Origin: Caldifarciminota bacterium | Lineage (GTDB): Bacteria > Hydrothermota > Tepidihabitantia > SM23-42 | Assembly: GCA_023128195.1 (NCBI GenBank) | Contig: JAGMEL010000097.1 | Span: 1 to 24,286 of the forward strand | Reading direction: 5' to 3' | Length of the DNA stretch: 24,286 nucleotides | Shown: positions 7,860 through 14,861 of the stretch, in pieces | Layout: each line of letters opens with the position of its first letter | Position numbering within the stretch: the first letter of the stretch is position 1 | Program-made: the position numbers and the translations under genes | The notes under the pieces: model-generated | The model's database searches: none | What the model saw: the letters and a program-made list of their open reading frames with translations, nothing else | Told to the model about the DNA's origin: nothing

Positions 7860-9152
7860 ATGAACCAAAAAAACCAGAAAGATCAGAGAAACCAAAAAAG
7901 CAAGATAGATCCAAGATTAGCAAAGGCGATTATTCACAAACTGGGTAGTTTTGGAACACCGCCGGAATTTGGTATTGAGTATTTTAGTGTTGGACTTGAG
8001 CCATATCTTAATGTTATAGAAAATGAATACCTGGAAGATATACTTAAATTAAATCTGTCTTCATTTAAGTTAATAACAGGTAATTATGGCGGTGGAAAAA
8101 CACATTTGCTCTATTTGATAAGAGATCTCGCCTGGCAGCATAATTATGTAACAAGTTATGTAAGTTTGAGCCCGACTGAATGTCCATTCGACCGCTTAGA
8201 ATTGGTTTATAAAAAGGTTGTTTCGAATATAACTCCACCTCTAAAACAAAATATTTTAGAACAACAATGGGAAACAGGTATTGAGGTTTTACTAAAACAC
8301 TGGTATTCAAATGTCCGGGAGGAAAGGAACATTATTTCCAAAATCAAAAATCTTGAAAGCTCAAGTTTTACAAATGCCTTGAAAGCAGCAATGATCAGTC
8401 TTGTGAGTGACGACGATGAGGAATTTAGCGGGGTTATGCAATGGTTAAAAGGTGAAGATGTTCCGAGAGAATTGAGATTGAGGCACCGAATTTCTGAACG
8501 AATTGACCGCAGCACTGCTTTTAGGATGTTACGCAGTTTAGTACAATTTATTAATTCTATAGGCTATTCTGGACTCATTCTTCTGTTTGATGAAGCAGAA
8601 AGGGGTATGAGTATCTCTTCAACCCGGGATAAACGGAGAGCCCTCGACAATTTACGTCAGTTGGTTGATGAATGCGGTAATTCAAGACTCCCCGGTGCTA
8701 TGTTTTTCTATGCAGTACCTGATGAGAATCTTCTCCTTGAAGGTAGCGGCGGTGTTTATGAAGCATTAAAACAGCGATTACGTTCGAGTTTTACAAGAAT
8801 AAACCCAATGGGAGTAAAAATTAATCTGGAAGATATAGGTGTAAACCCGGAAGATTTTTTGAAGAGACTTGGGATGAAACTTACGAATATTTTTGAATGT
8901 GCTTACAAAATTGAACTGGATAAAGAGATATTATCACATTCAATAAAGAACATGGTCTATGCAGCGCTGGAATTGCAATCACTTGATATAAGTTATCGTA
9001 GAATTTTCGTTATCGGAGTAATTGAAGTTTTCCAGCGAATAAGAGAAAATAGCAAACCATTAAATAGAACTGATGCACAGCAGATTCTTCGTTCTACAGT
9101 AAAGATGCTTTCAGATAAGGAAAAAGAAGAGGTTGAAAAAGAAGAGTTTTGA
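7860..9152 (+). CDS. BrxC/BrxD-type (DUF2791) P-loop ATPase, copy 1
   Basis: A 430-aa AAA+-like ATPase. After a polar, lysine/glutamine-rich N-terminus comes the family-like lead-in LGSFGTPPEFGIEYFSVGLE (29-48), then Walker A GNYGGGKTH (74-82) with LLYLIRDLA after it. Next is a strand-turn YVSLSPTECPFDRLELVYKKV typical of DUF2791, Walker B LILLFDEAE (D244, E245), and an arginine-rich segment KQRLRSSFTRINPMGVKINLEDI that could hold sensor or finger residues. BREX BrxD and relatives belong to this family and are thought to act on DNA with helicases; the molecular role is poorly known. The start is the ATG abutting the previous stop, and the 3' end overlaps the next ATPase gene by 20 bp. No PglZ, methyltransferase or other BREX core gene is in the window. 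Confidence 0.85.
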   Translation: MNQKNQKDQRNQKSKIDPRLAKAIIHKLGSFGTPPEFGIEYFSVGLEPYLNVIENEYLEDILKLNLSSFKLITGNYGGGKTHLLYLIRDLAWQHNYVTSYVSLSPTECPFDRLELVYKKVVSNITPPLKQNILEQQWETGIEVLLKHWYSNVREERNIISKIKNLESSSFTNALKAAMISLVSDDDEEFSGVMQWLKGEDVPRELRLRHRISERIDRSTAFRMLRSLVQFINSIGYSGLILLFDEAERGMSISSTRDKRRALDNLRQLVDECGNSRLPGAMFFYAVPDENLLLEGSGGVYEALKQRLRSSFTRINPMGVKINLEDIGVNPEDFLKRLGMKLTNIFECAYKIELDKEILSHSIKNMVYAALELQSLDISYRRIFVIGVIEVFQRIRENSKPLNRTDAQQILRSTVKMLSDKEKEEVEKEEF

Positions 9153-10428
9153 TATTGTAGCCCATCCCATATTTGGCGAAGGGATAATTGTAGCAAACAG
9201 ATGGGATGGGGCAGAGGCAAGGGTAAAATTTCGCAGCGGGTTATGTTTATGGCTGCCAGCTAAGTGGCTCAAACCGATATCAGTTCCAAGAGTAAAATTA
9301 AACCAGATATATTCGAAGAGAGTACTTGAGGCATTCAGATTAGGGGTGGTTCCTCACCAGGATATTGAGAATTTTACCTTTGGCCGTGCATATGAGATTA
9401 GTGAGATAGAACAGGCATTAAAGGAACTAAAGCAGGGGAGGGGTGGGGTTTATCTTATTGAAGGAGCATACGGTTCGGGTAAAACACATTTATTGGAATA
9501 TGCGCGCCATCTGTCTCTGAGAAAGGGGCTTGTTACAGCGTACTGTGAATTGAATACTCAAGAGACACCATTATATAGACCAAAACGTGTGTACCGTGAA
9601 CTTATGTATAATTTACGCTATATTAAGGATAATAGTGAATATTATTATCGTGATTTGTTGAGAAGGGCAGCTGAAATAGAGATGAATGATCACTGTTTTT
9701 TCACGCCTGTTTTAAAAAGATTAAAGGATATTGATAATGGTGATTTAATGAGCGAGGTTTTCTGGCAATGGATTGAAGGTGAATCTACAAAGAATTATGC
9801 CACTGATCCTCAGTCACCTTTCAGGGTGCGCGGCGGACAGAAAATCCCTGCTCTTTATGATTTTTCAACAGCATGTGATTTTTATTCGTATATTCTCACT
9901 GGTTTAAGTTATTTGATTAATAAATCAGGATTAGGTGGATTTGCCATTATCCTTGATGAGGTTGAGACGATTACTCACATATGGAATTACGATGCCTATA
10001 GTCGCGGGTTAAGCTTTCTTGAAGGACTTATACTATCTGCATTCAACACTGAGGAATTGAAGAAGATTGATACCAGAATGATTCATAATCGAGTTAGACC
10101 TACTCCTTATATCTATAAAGACCCCCACATCCTACTTATTTTGGCAATGACACCGATTCACGGATTTCGTGGTATTGAGAATCTTATGAGTTTAATCAAA
10201 AAGAAATATTATCTGCGAAAATTTAGTAATCCTGAACTCGAAGTAATATTTGAAAATTTAATAGAAGTGTACAAATGTGCGTATCCTGATTTTGACATAG
10301 AAATATCCCGGCGCGACAATATTTTTAACACTGCTACAAGAAAAGGTAGTGGAGAATTAAGAGAATTTATTAAGTTTTCTGTTGAGGCGTTTGATTGGTT
10401 AAGACTGGGGATGCAGAAGATTAGTTAA
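9133..10428 (+). CDS. BrxC/BrxD-type (DUF2791) ATPase, copy 2, with N-terminal Tudor-like domain
   Basis: 431 aa from a TTG start inside the end of the preceding gene; no nearby in-frame ATG offers an alternative. Residues about 6-48 (DIVAHPIFGEGIIVANRW, then EARVKFRSG and LWLPAKWLKPI) resemble the small SH3/Tudor-like C-terminal domain of PcrA/UvrD helicases ('V.H..FG.G.V...V.F..G'). A DUF2791-type ATPase follows: lead-in LEAFRLGVVPHQDIENFTFGRAYE, Walker A GAYGSGKTH (111-119), strand YCELNTQETPLYRPKRVYREL, Walker B AIILDEVET (D275, E276). It is clearly a diverged paralogue of the upstream ATPase, not a recent duplicate, so the pair could form a hetero-oligomer. A 172-bp repeat-containing gap separates it from the helicase. 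The family is confident; the Tudor assignment is from pattern only. Confidence 0.83.
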   Translation: MKKKSFDIVAHPIFGEGIIVANRWDGAEARVKFRSGLCLWLPAKWLKPISVPRVKLNQIYSKRVLEAFRLGVVPHQDIENFTFGRAYEISEIEQALKELKQGRGGVYLIEGAYGSGKTHLLEYARHLSLRKGLVTAYCELNTQETPLYRPKRVYRELMYNLRYIKDNSEYYYRDLLRRAAEIEMNDHCFFTPVLKRLKDIDNGDLMSEVFWQWIEGESTKNYATDPQSPFRVRGGQKIPALYDFSTACDFYSYILTGLSYLINKSGLGGFAIILDEVETITHIWNYDAYSRGLSFLEGLILSAFNTEELKKIDTRMIHNRVRPTPYIYKDPHILLILAMTPIHGFRGIENLMSLIKKKYYLRKFSNPELEVIFENLIEVYKCAYPDFDIEISRRDNIFNTATRKGSGELREFIKFSVEAFDWLRLGMQKIS

Positions 10429-10600
10429 TTGGTAGATTGGTTAATTAGTGAATTGGTTTAAAATTTTAAAATACTATTTATTTTCAGGTATTTACCCTCA
10501 CACCTATGTATAGGTGTGGGGGTTAGGTATTATAGGCATTTTTGTACTGTGGGAGCGACTTTTAAGTTGGAGATCGCATAATAAATAATTTCAGCGAAAT
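10429..10600. repeat. Gap with hairpin between ATPase and helicase
   Basis: Begins with ttaattggt-type units (about 10424-10460), then AT-rich sequence. A near-perfect hairpin spans 10494-10523, with arms accctcacacctat / ataggtgtgggggt: 14 bp including one G-T pair, and a tiny loop. A gagcgacttttaagt unit follows at about 10553. No T-run follows the hairpin, so it is not a classical terminator. A weak promoter-like pair (GCGACT 10555-10560, 16 bp, CATAAT 10577-10582) precedes the helicase. Confidence 0.55.
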
Positions 10601-12613
10601 ATGAATTCTAAAGATATTAAAAATCGATTAGCAAGAACCTGGATTCCTTTTTTCAGCCGTTTTGGCAATTTTTTGCCGATTCAGGAATTGACTATTCCCC
10701 ATATTTTAAGTCATGAAAATGCGGTGGTGATTTCACCAGCAGCGAGTGGCAAGACTGAGGCAGTTATTGCACCGCTTATTGAGAATCTGATTGAAAAAGA
10801 TAGCTTTAATGCAGACCCGGCAAGTTTAAAAATACTTTATATATCACCGACAAGGGCACTGGTAAATGATTTGTACAGAAGATTAGTTGACCCCATTACT
10901 TATTGTGGTGTTAGTTTTGGTCGGAAAACAGGCGACAGACCAGGGCTTGATTATGAAAAACTTCCCAATGTTCTCTTAACGACTCCGGAGTCATTCGATT
11001 CACTTCTGACCCGTCATCCGAAGATTTTTTCAGGTCTTAAAAATGTAGTGCTTGATGAAATTCACCTTCTCGATAATACACCGCGAGGCGATCAGTTGAG
11101 AGTTCTTTTGAGGCGGTTACGAAAAATAAATGATAAACTTCAATACTGTGCGCTTTCTGCAACAATCGACGATCTGGATATCGGTTCCCGATACTTCCCC
11201 AATGCAAAGGTTTGCTTTTTGAAATCGACGCGCGAGATTGAATATTTATTAATACCAAATAAGAATTTTGTACAAAAGTTTTTCGAAATTGCAGCCCAGC
11301 AAGGACTGAAAAAGATTTTAGTTTTCTTTAATGCCCGAAGTCTGGCAGAAGCCTTTTCTCAGGAATTTAACTATCCACCTTTTCAAGATGCAATATTGGT
11401 TCACCATGCCAGTTTACAAAAACAACGCCGTGAAGAGGTGGAAAAACAGATGAATAATAGTAATAGGGCTATACTCTGTGCTACATCAACATTGGAATTG
11501 GGGATCGATATTGGTGATGTTGACTGTATTGTTCTTTTCCGTCCGCCATTTGATATTTCATCCTTACTCCAAAGGATTGGCAGGGGAAATCGTCGGACAA
11601 ATAAACTCTTTGCAGTTTGTGTATACACGAATGAATGGGAAAAGATTTTGTTTGAGACATTTTTTGACTGCGCAATAAAGGGCAAATTATTTGAAAAGCG
11701 GTATCAACCGTCCTTGTCAGTGATACCTCAGCAGATATATTCCTATTTATATCAGCGCCGGCGTATTGGTGCAACATTGAAAAGTATTTACAGTATTTTA
11801 GTTCCGGTCTATACTGAAGAACAGGTCAAGACTGTATTTAAAAAACTTATTGATGACAGCATGGTAAAGGAAACCCGATCCGGGATCTATTTTGATTCTT
11901 ATAATTTGGAGAAAAAAATTGAGTGGGGGAAAATCCATTCTAATATTGCAGAAGTTTCATTTGGTGAATATGATGTGTATAATGTTGGTAGTGGTAGATT
12001 AATCGGCAGGATTTATTATTTGAAGAAAAGATTTATACTTGGCGGACGTTGCTGGGAAACTGCTCAGATTGTAGAAAAAGAAAAGAAGGTATATGCAACT
12101 TTTATAGGTAATGCGCCAGTAGTTGCAAAGGTGTTTGAAGGTAAGGGTGCTGGGAACTATAATTATCTTCTCGCACCAGTGTTAAAGAAAAGAATTTTTC
12201 CGGAGATGGATATAAAGGAATTCCCTTTAGCGTTTGATGGTACTAATACATTAATCTTACACTTATTTGGTAATTTATATGGATTTATTATTGCTGATAG
12301 TTTAGATGAACAGGGGATTGATGCAATGGATGTTGAGGGGAAGATGCTCGTATTGAACAGATATCAGATAACAGATGGAAGATTTCCATTGCCTGAAGTA
12401 GATTCTATTAAAAAAATAATAGGCAGAAATATTGCCAGGCTTGAGGATGCATTGGGTAGTGGTGCATATTTTTATGACCTGCCTGGTAAGTACCGGATTG
12501 AGGATCATTATTTGAGTTTAGACATCTCGGGATTCTTAGATTTTTTATCATCAATAAAACTGGTTAATGTAGATATGCAGGATTTTAAGAAGGGACTTAA
12601 GAAATTGAAATAA
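10601..12613 (+). CDS. Lhr-like superfamily 2 DEAD/DEAH-box helicase
   Basis: A 670-aa nucleic-acid helicase or translocase with all core motifs: Q-motif-like FLPIQ (24-28), motif I ASGKTEA (48-54), Ia SPTRAL (82-87), Ib TTPES (127-131), II DEIH (152-155), III SAT (186-188), IV ILVFFNARS (239-247), V ATSTLELGIDIGDVD (294-308), VI QRIGRGNRR (324-332). The motif spellings (TPES, DEIH, STLELGIDIG, QRIGRGNRR) are those of the Lhr-like branch. A C-terminal region of about 330 residues includes a probable winged-helix segment and a beta-rich part. The start is ATG without a visible Shine-Dalgarno. Same-strand position after two BrxD-type ATPases suggests a shared complex, since BrxD-family ATPases are known to be encoded beside Lhr-like helicases (BrxHI) in some BREX types. 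It ends the cassette. Confidence 0.9.
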   Translation: MNSKDIKNRLARTWIPFFSRFGNFLPIQELTIPHILSHENAVVISPAASGKTEAVIAPLIENLIEKDSFNADPASLKILYISPTRALVNDLYRRLVDPITYCGVSFGRKTGDRPGLDYEKLPNVLLTTPESFDSLLTRHPKIFSGLKNVVLDEIHLLDNTPRGDQLRVLLRRLRKINDKLQYCALSATIDDLDIGSRYFPNAKVCFLKSTREIEYLLIPNKNFVQKFFEIAAQQGLKKILVFFNARSLAEAFSQEFNYPPFQDAILVHHASLQKQRREEVEKQMNNSNRAILCATSTLELGIDIGDVDCIVLFRPPFDISSLLQRIGRGNRRTNKLFAVCVYTNEWEKILFETFFDCAIKGKLFEKRYQPSLSVIPQQIYSYLYQRRRIGATLKSIYSILVPVYTEEQVKTVFKKLIDDSMVKETRSGIYFDSYNLEKKIEWGKIHSNIAEVSFGEYDVYNVGSGRLIGRIYYLKKRFILGGRCWETAQIVEKEKKVYATFIGNAPVVAKVFEGKGAGNYNYLLAPVLKKRIFPEMDIKEFPLAFDGTNTLILHLFGNLYGFIIADSLDEQGIDAMDVEGKMLVLNRYQITDGRFPLPEVDSIKKIIGRNIARLEDALGSGAYFYDLPGKYRIEDHYLSLDISGFLDFLSSIKLVNVDMQDFKKGLKKLK

Positions 12614-12643
12614 AAAACAATAGGGACTTCAGAAAATTGGTTC

Positions 12644-12671
12644 TTGATTTTTAGAGAAACATAGGTACAAT
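12644..12671 (+). promoter_or_regulatory. Predicted promoter of the beta-barrel-like gene
   Basis: TTGATT (12644-12649), 16-bp spacer, TACAAT (12666-12671). The transcript would have a leader of about 95 nt that includes a strong Shine-Dalgarno and a six-codon ORF before the main gene. Confidence 0.55.
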
Positions 12672-12712
12672 TTAACAATAATAATTTGATGTAGAAAAAA
12701 GGAGGTGATAAC

Positions 12713-12733
12713 TTGAGCAGACAAGGTATGTAA
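12713..12733 (+). other. Six-codon leader ORF behind an extended Shine-Dalgarno
   Basis: AAAGGAGGTGAT at about 12698-12709 pairs with an unusually long part of the canonical 16S 3' tail and is spaced seven bases before a TTG that opens a frame of six codons (MSRQGM) ended by TAA. The main gene has a separate AAGGAG and ATG about 40 nt further on. It could be a leader peptide, a standby ribosome site or an mRNA-stabilising site. It may also be chance that a TTG follows the site. Confidence 0.4.
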
Positions 12734-12773
12734 AAAATTGAGAGTCAGAAACAAAATAAAAAAGGAGAAAAAA

Positions 12774-13376
12774 ATGAATAATAAATACTTGATAGGACTA
12801 ATAGTCTTATGCATTGGGATTGCCAGTGCTAATCCTGGTTTTGTATTATCAATAAGACCAGGAAAAATAGTGGAAGGATTTGGATTAGGTTGCAAGTTTG
12901 GTGGATTTGTGCCTGAATTTGGAGTCGATTTCGGTAGTGGTTCATTTACAACGAAGTCTACTACTGAAACACCGGACACCACATATTCATCAGAATTCAA
13001 AGCGAGTGCCACTGTTATTGTGCCGCATCTTGGATTCAAATATCTTTTTGGTACGAAAGATCTACATCCTTATTTAGGGATGAGTTTTCTGTACACCTTT
13101 GGAATGGCAAGTGGCGAGATCGATGGGGTGGAAGATGAACAGACCTCAAAGCTGCTTGAGGATGCCTTATCCGGCAATTTGGGCATCGGATTTTGTTTTG
13201 GTGGAGAGTACTTCTTCAGTGAGCAGTTCTCTTTTAGTGGCGATGTAGGTTTCACGTACTACATGGGTTCTACTAAAACAGAATATGAATATACACCAGG
13301 ATACCTTGATATTCTTGAAAATTCTCTGGGCTTGGGATTAACCAATGTAAATTGGGGGCTTAATTTTTATTTCTAA
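12774..13376 (+). CDS. Putative outer-membrane beta-barrel protein
   Basis: 200 aa from the ATG preceded by AAAAGGAG; an upstream in-frame TTG would add twelve basic residues before the signal peptide and is less likely. Signal peptide at 1-20 (NKYLIGLIVLCIGIASA|NP). The rest alternates polar and apolar or aromatic residues with many glycines (GLGCKFGGFVPEFGVDFGSG, HLGFKYLFG, YLGMSFLYTFGM, FSFSGDVGFTYYMG) and ends in NWGLNFYF. A terminal Phe and aromatic-rich last strand are typical of outer-membrane beta-barrels. No specific function is recognisable. It has its own predicted promoter, so it is not part of the helicase cassette despite following it on the same strand. Confidence 0.7.
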   Translation: MNNKYLIGLIVLCIGIASANPGFVLSIRPGKIVEGFGLGCKFGGFVPEFGVDFGSGSFTTKSTTETPDTTYSSEFKASATVIVPHLGFKYLFGTKDLHPYLGMSFLYTFGMASGEIDGVEDEQTSKLLEDALSGNLGIGFCFGGEYFFSEQFSFSGDVGFTYYMGSTKTEYEYTPGYLDILENSLGLGLTNVNWGLNFYF

Positions 13377-13387
13377 TCAGGATGTAA

Positions 13388-13431
13388 TGTCAATGGGTGG
13401 CACAGCAGAAACCTGTGACCACCCATTGACA
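13388..13431. other. Strong inverted repeat overlapping a promoter
   Basis: Perfect 13-bp arms, tgtcaatgggtgg (13388-13400) and ccacccattgaca (13419-13431), with an inner cacag/ctgtg stem. The last six bases of the right arm are the TTGACA of the next promoter. No T-run follows. It could be an operator, an end-of-transcript stabiliser for the preceding gene, or a repeat element. Confidence 0.65.
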
Positions 13432-13453
13432 GCACAATAAATGTGAAGATAAT
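13426..13453 (+). promoter_or_regulatory. Predicted promoter of the lipoprotein gene
   Basis: TTGACA (13426-13431), 16-bp spacer, GATAAT (13448-13453). The -35 box lies inside the right arm of the 13-bp inverted repeat. The gene start at 13493 has AAGGAGG. Confidence 0.6.
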
Positions 13454-13492
13454 CATCAAGGCAGAGTTGGTGTACTGATAAGGAGGCATAAA

Positions 13493-14317
13493 ATGAAGAA
13501 AATATTATTGGGATTATTATGTTTATCCGTAATATTTGTTATTGATTGTGGTGGCAGTGCTGTAATACTTGATTCACCAGAGATAACTATGGTGGTGATG
13601 CATGAGACATCTGTGACTGCGACGTGGGCGGCGGATACATCAATAGAAAACCATGGAGATTTTCAGGGTTATAATGTTTACGTATACACTGACTCAAGCG
13701 AACTTCTAATCGAGGATGGTGAGGATCTTAATAAACATAATGCTGATGTAATCACAGATAATTCCTATGAAGCTATAAATTTAAACCAGGATTCAGTATA
13801 CTGTATCCAGGTGAGAACGGTCAATATTGATAATAAGGTTGGGGATTATAATGATTCTGTACCATTTGTTAAGGCATCGCCAAGACCAGAGTTCACGGTG
13901 ACACTTATGGCGGAGAGATGGGATATATCAGGTGTTGACGATAGCTGCGCAGTTAGATTTTCAGATGCCATCATAATGGCTGATTCGGCAATGTCGAATG
14001 GTGGTGCTGATATGTGGGCACTTAATGATTCAGTGATTGCATTTTCTTTTAACTCGCCAAATACTCATTCTCAATATGGAGCTAACACGCGCACTACACA
14101 TTTTGTTAATCTTGGGAACTATGAGTTGTACTCCATTTTTGAGGTTAGCACAGAACCATCAGAGAGTTCTGTAGGTATTCTCGAAGGCGATTTAGTTATT
14201 GCAAAGACTCAGGATGGTAACTATGTTAAGATCTATATAGATGCAATCGACGATACTCTCTTTACTGTTACTATATTATATGCCTATCAGAATATTGCTG
14301 AATTCCCGTACTTTTAA
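13493..14317 (+). CDS. Putative lipoprotein with fibronectin type III-like domain
   Basis: A 274-aa protein starting at an ATG with a strong AAGGAGG eight bases upstream. Residues 1-19 form a lipoprotein signal peptide ending in VIDC followed by GG, so Cys19 or its neighbourhood is the likely lipidation site. Residues about 28-130 have the fibronectin type III pattern (TSVTATWAAD, then GDFQGYNVYVYTDSS, then DSVYCIQVRTVN). The remaining part (about 130-274) is beta-rich without a recognised family. It is probably an envelope-anchored structural or binding protein. It follows the beta-barrel-like gene but has its own promoter, placed within a strong inverted repeat. Function unknown. Confidence 0.72.
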   Translation: MKKILLGLLCLSVIFVIDCGGSAVILDSPEITMVVMHETSVTATWAADTSIENHGDFQGYNVYVYTDSSELLIEDGEDLNKHNADVITDNSYEAINLNQDSVYCIQVRTVNIDNKVGDYNDSVPFVKASPRPEFTVTLMAERWDISGVDDSCAVRFSDAIIMADSAMSNGGADMWALNDSVIAFSFNSPNTHSQYGANTRTTHFVNLGNYELYSIFEVSTEPSESSVGILEGDLVIAKTQDGNYVKIYIDAIDDTLFTVTILYAYQNIAEFPYF

Positions 14318-14321
14318 CTCT

Positions 14322-14390
14322 ATCGTTATTTTTGTAAGCAAGGCTACCCATTACAATACGTAACGGGTCAAGAAAGCCTTGCCCTACGAT
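14322..14390. repeat. Nested stem-loop element between convergent genes
   Basis: Ends atcgt/acgat (14322-14326 and 14386-14390), outer stem gcaaggct/agccttgc (14338-14345 with 14375-14382), inner stem acccatta/taacgggt (14346-14353 with 14361-14368, one mismatch) and loop caatacg. It lies between the lipoprotein gene and cutA, facing each other. It may act as a two-way terminator, but its compact palindromic build also suits a mobile REP-like unit. A smaller perfect hairpin (tgatatt acc aatatca) follows near 14421. Confidence 0.55.
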
Positions 14391-14534
14391 TAAAAAAAGT
14401 GTTTCTGATGGTTGATATTACCAATATCAAAGTCCTTGAAATGGAAAATTAAATTTAGTTATTGAGATTTGGACATTGTTTGTAATTTGGTGTTTGTATT
14501 TTGTGATTTTTCCTCAAAATAGGTAGTTAGACTT

Positions 14535-14861
14535 TTAGGTCTCTGTGTCAATCCATTTTAGATAGGAATTTAGCCCTTTATCTATTTCCCATGAAATAAT
14601 TTCCGGTACTTCATAGGGATGGTTATTTTTTATATAAATTTCAACTTTCTTATAATTTCTTTTTGTTGTTTTAATAAATACACCGTATTCTGGATTTTGT
14701 TCAATCTCGCCTTTCCAAATATAAATTGACGACAATTTGAATATGTTGCCGCAGGCAACCATTCTATTTTTAATCAATCCTTTTATAATCCGCTTTGCTG
14801 TTTTTAAATTTGGGAATGTTGTGTAAACTACAATAAAAGATGTTTTTATTGGAGTCTCCAC
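14535..14861 (-). CDS. cutA: CutA-family (divalent-cation tolerance) protein
   Basis: A 108-aa small cytoplasmic protein of CutA1 length. Characteristic features in order: VVYTTFPNLKTAKRI at the N-terminus, then a MVACGNIF segment (family ACVNI), SIYIWKGEIEQNPEYGVFIKT (family SxYxWxGxIExxxExxxxxKT), NHPYEVPEIISWEI (family HPYExPEI) and a C-terminal YLKWI. CutA proteins are trimers linked to copper/divalent metal tolerance, though the exact biochemical role is unsettled. It starts at a GTG within the last codons of mgtE (16-bp overlap), so translation is coupled to the magnesium channel gene and both use the mgtE promoter. Confidence 0.93.
   Translation of the reverse strand: METPIKTSFIVVYTTFPNLKTAKRIIKGLIKNRMVACGNIFKLSSIYIWKGEIEQNPEYGVFIKTTKRNYKKVEIYIKNNHPYEVPEIISWEIDKGLNSYLKWIDTET

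Noticed and set aside
7017..12613. A complete BREX system
   Set aside because: Only BrxD-like ATPases and an Lhr-like helicase are present; no PglZ, BrxA/B, BrxL/BrxC-size protein or methyltransferase is in the window.
13388..13431. Rho-independent terminator
   Set aside because: The stem is strong, but gcacaataaatg follows it instead of a T-run, so intrinsic termination is unlikely on the plus strand.
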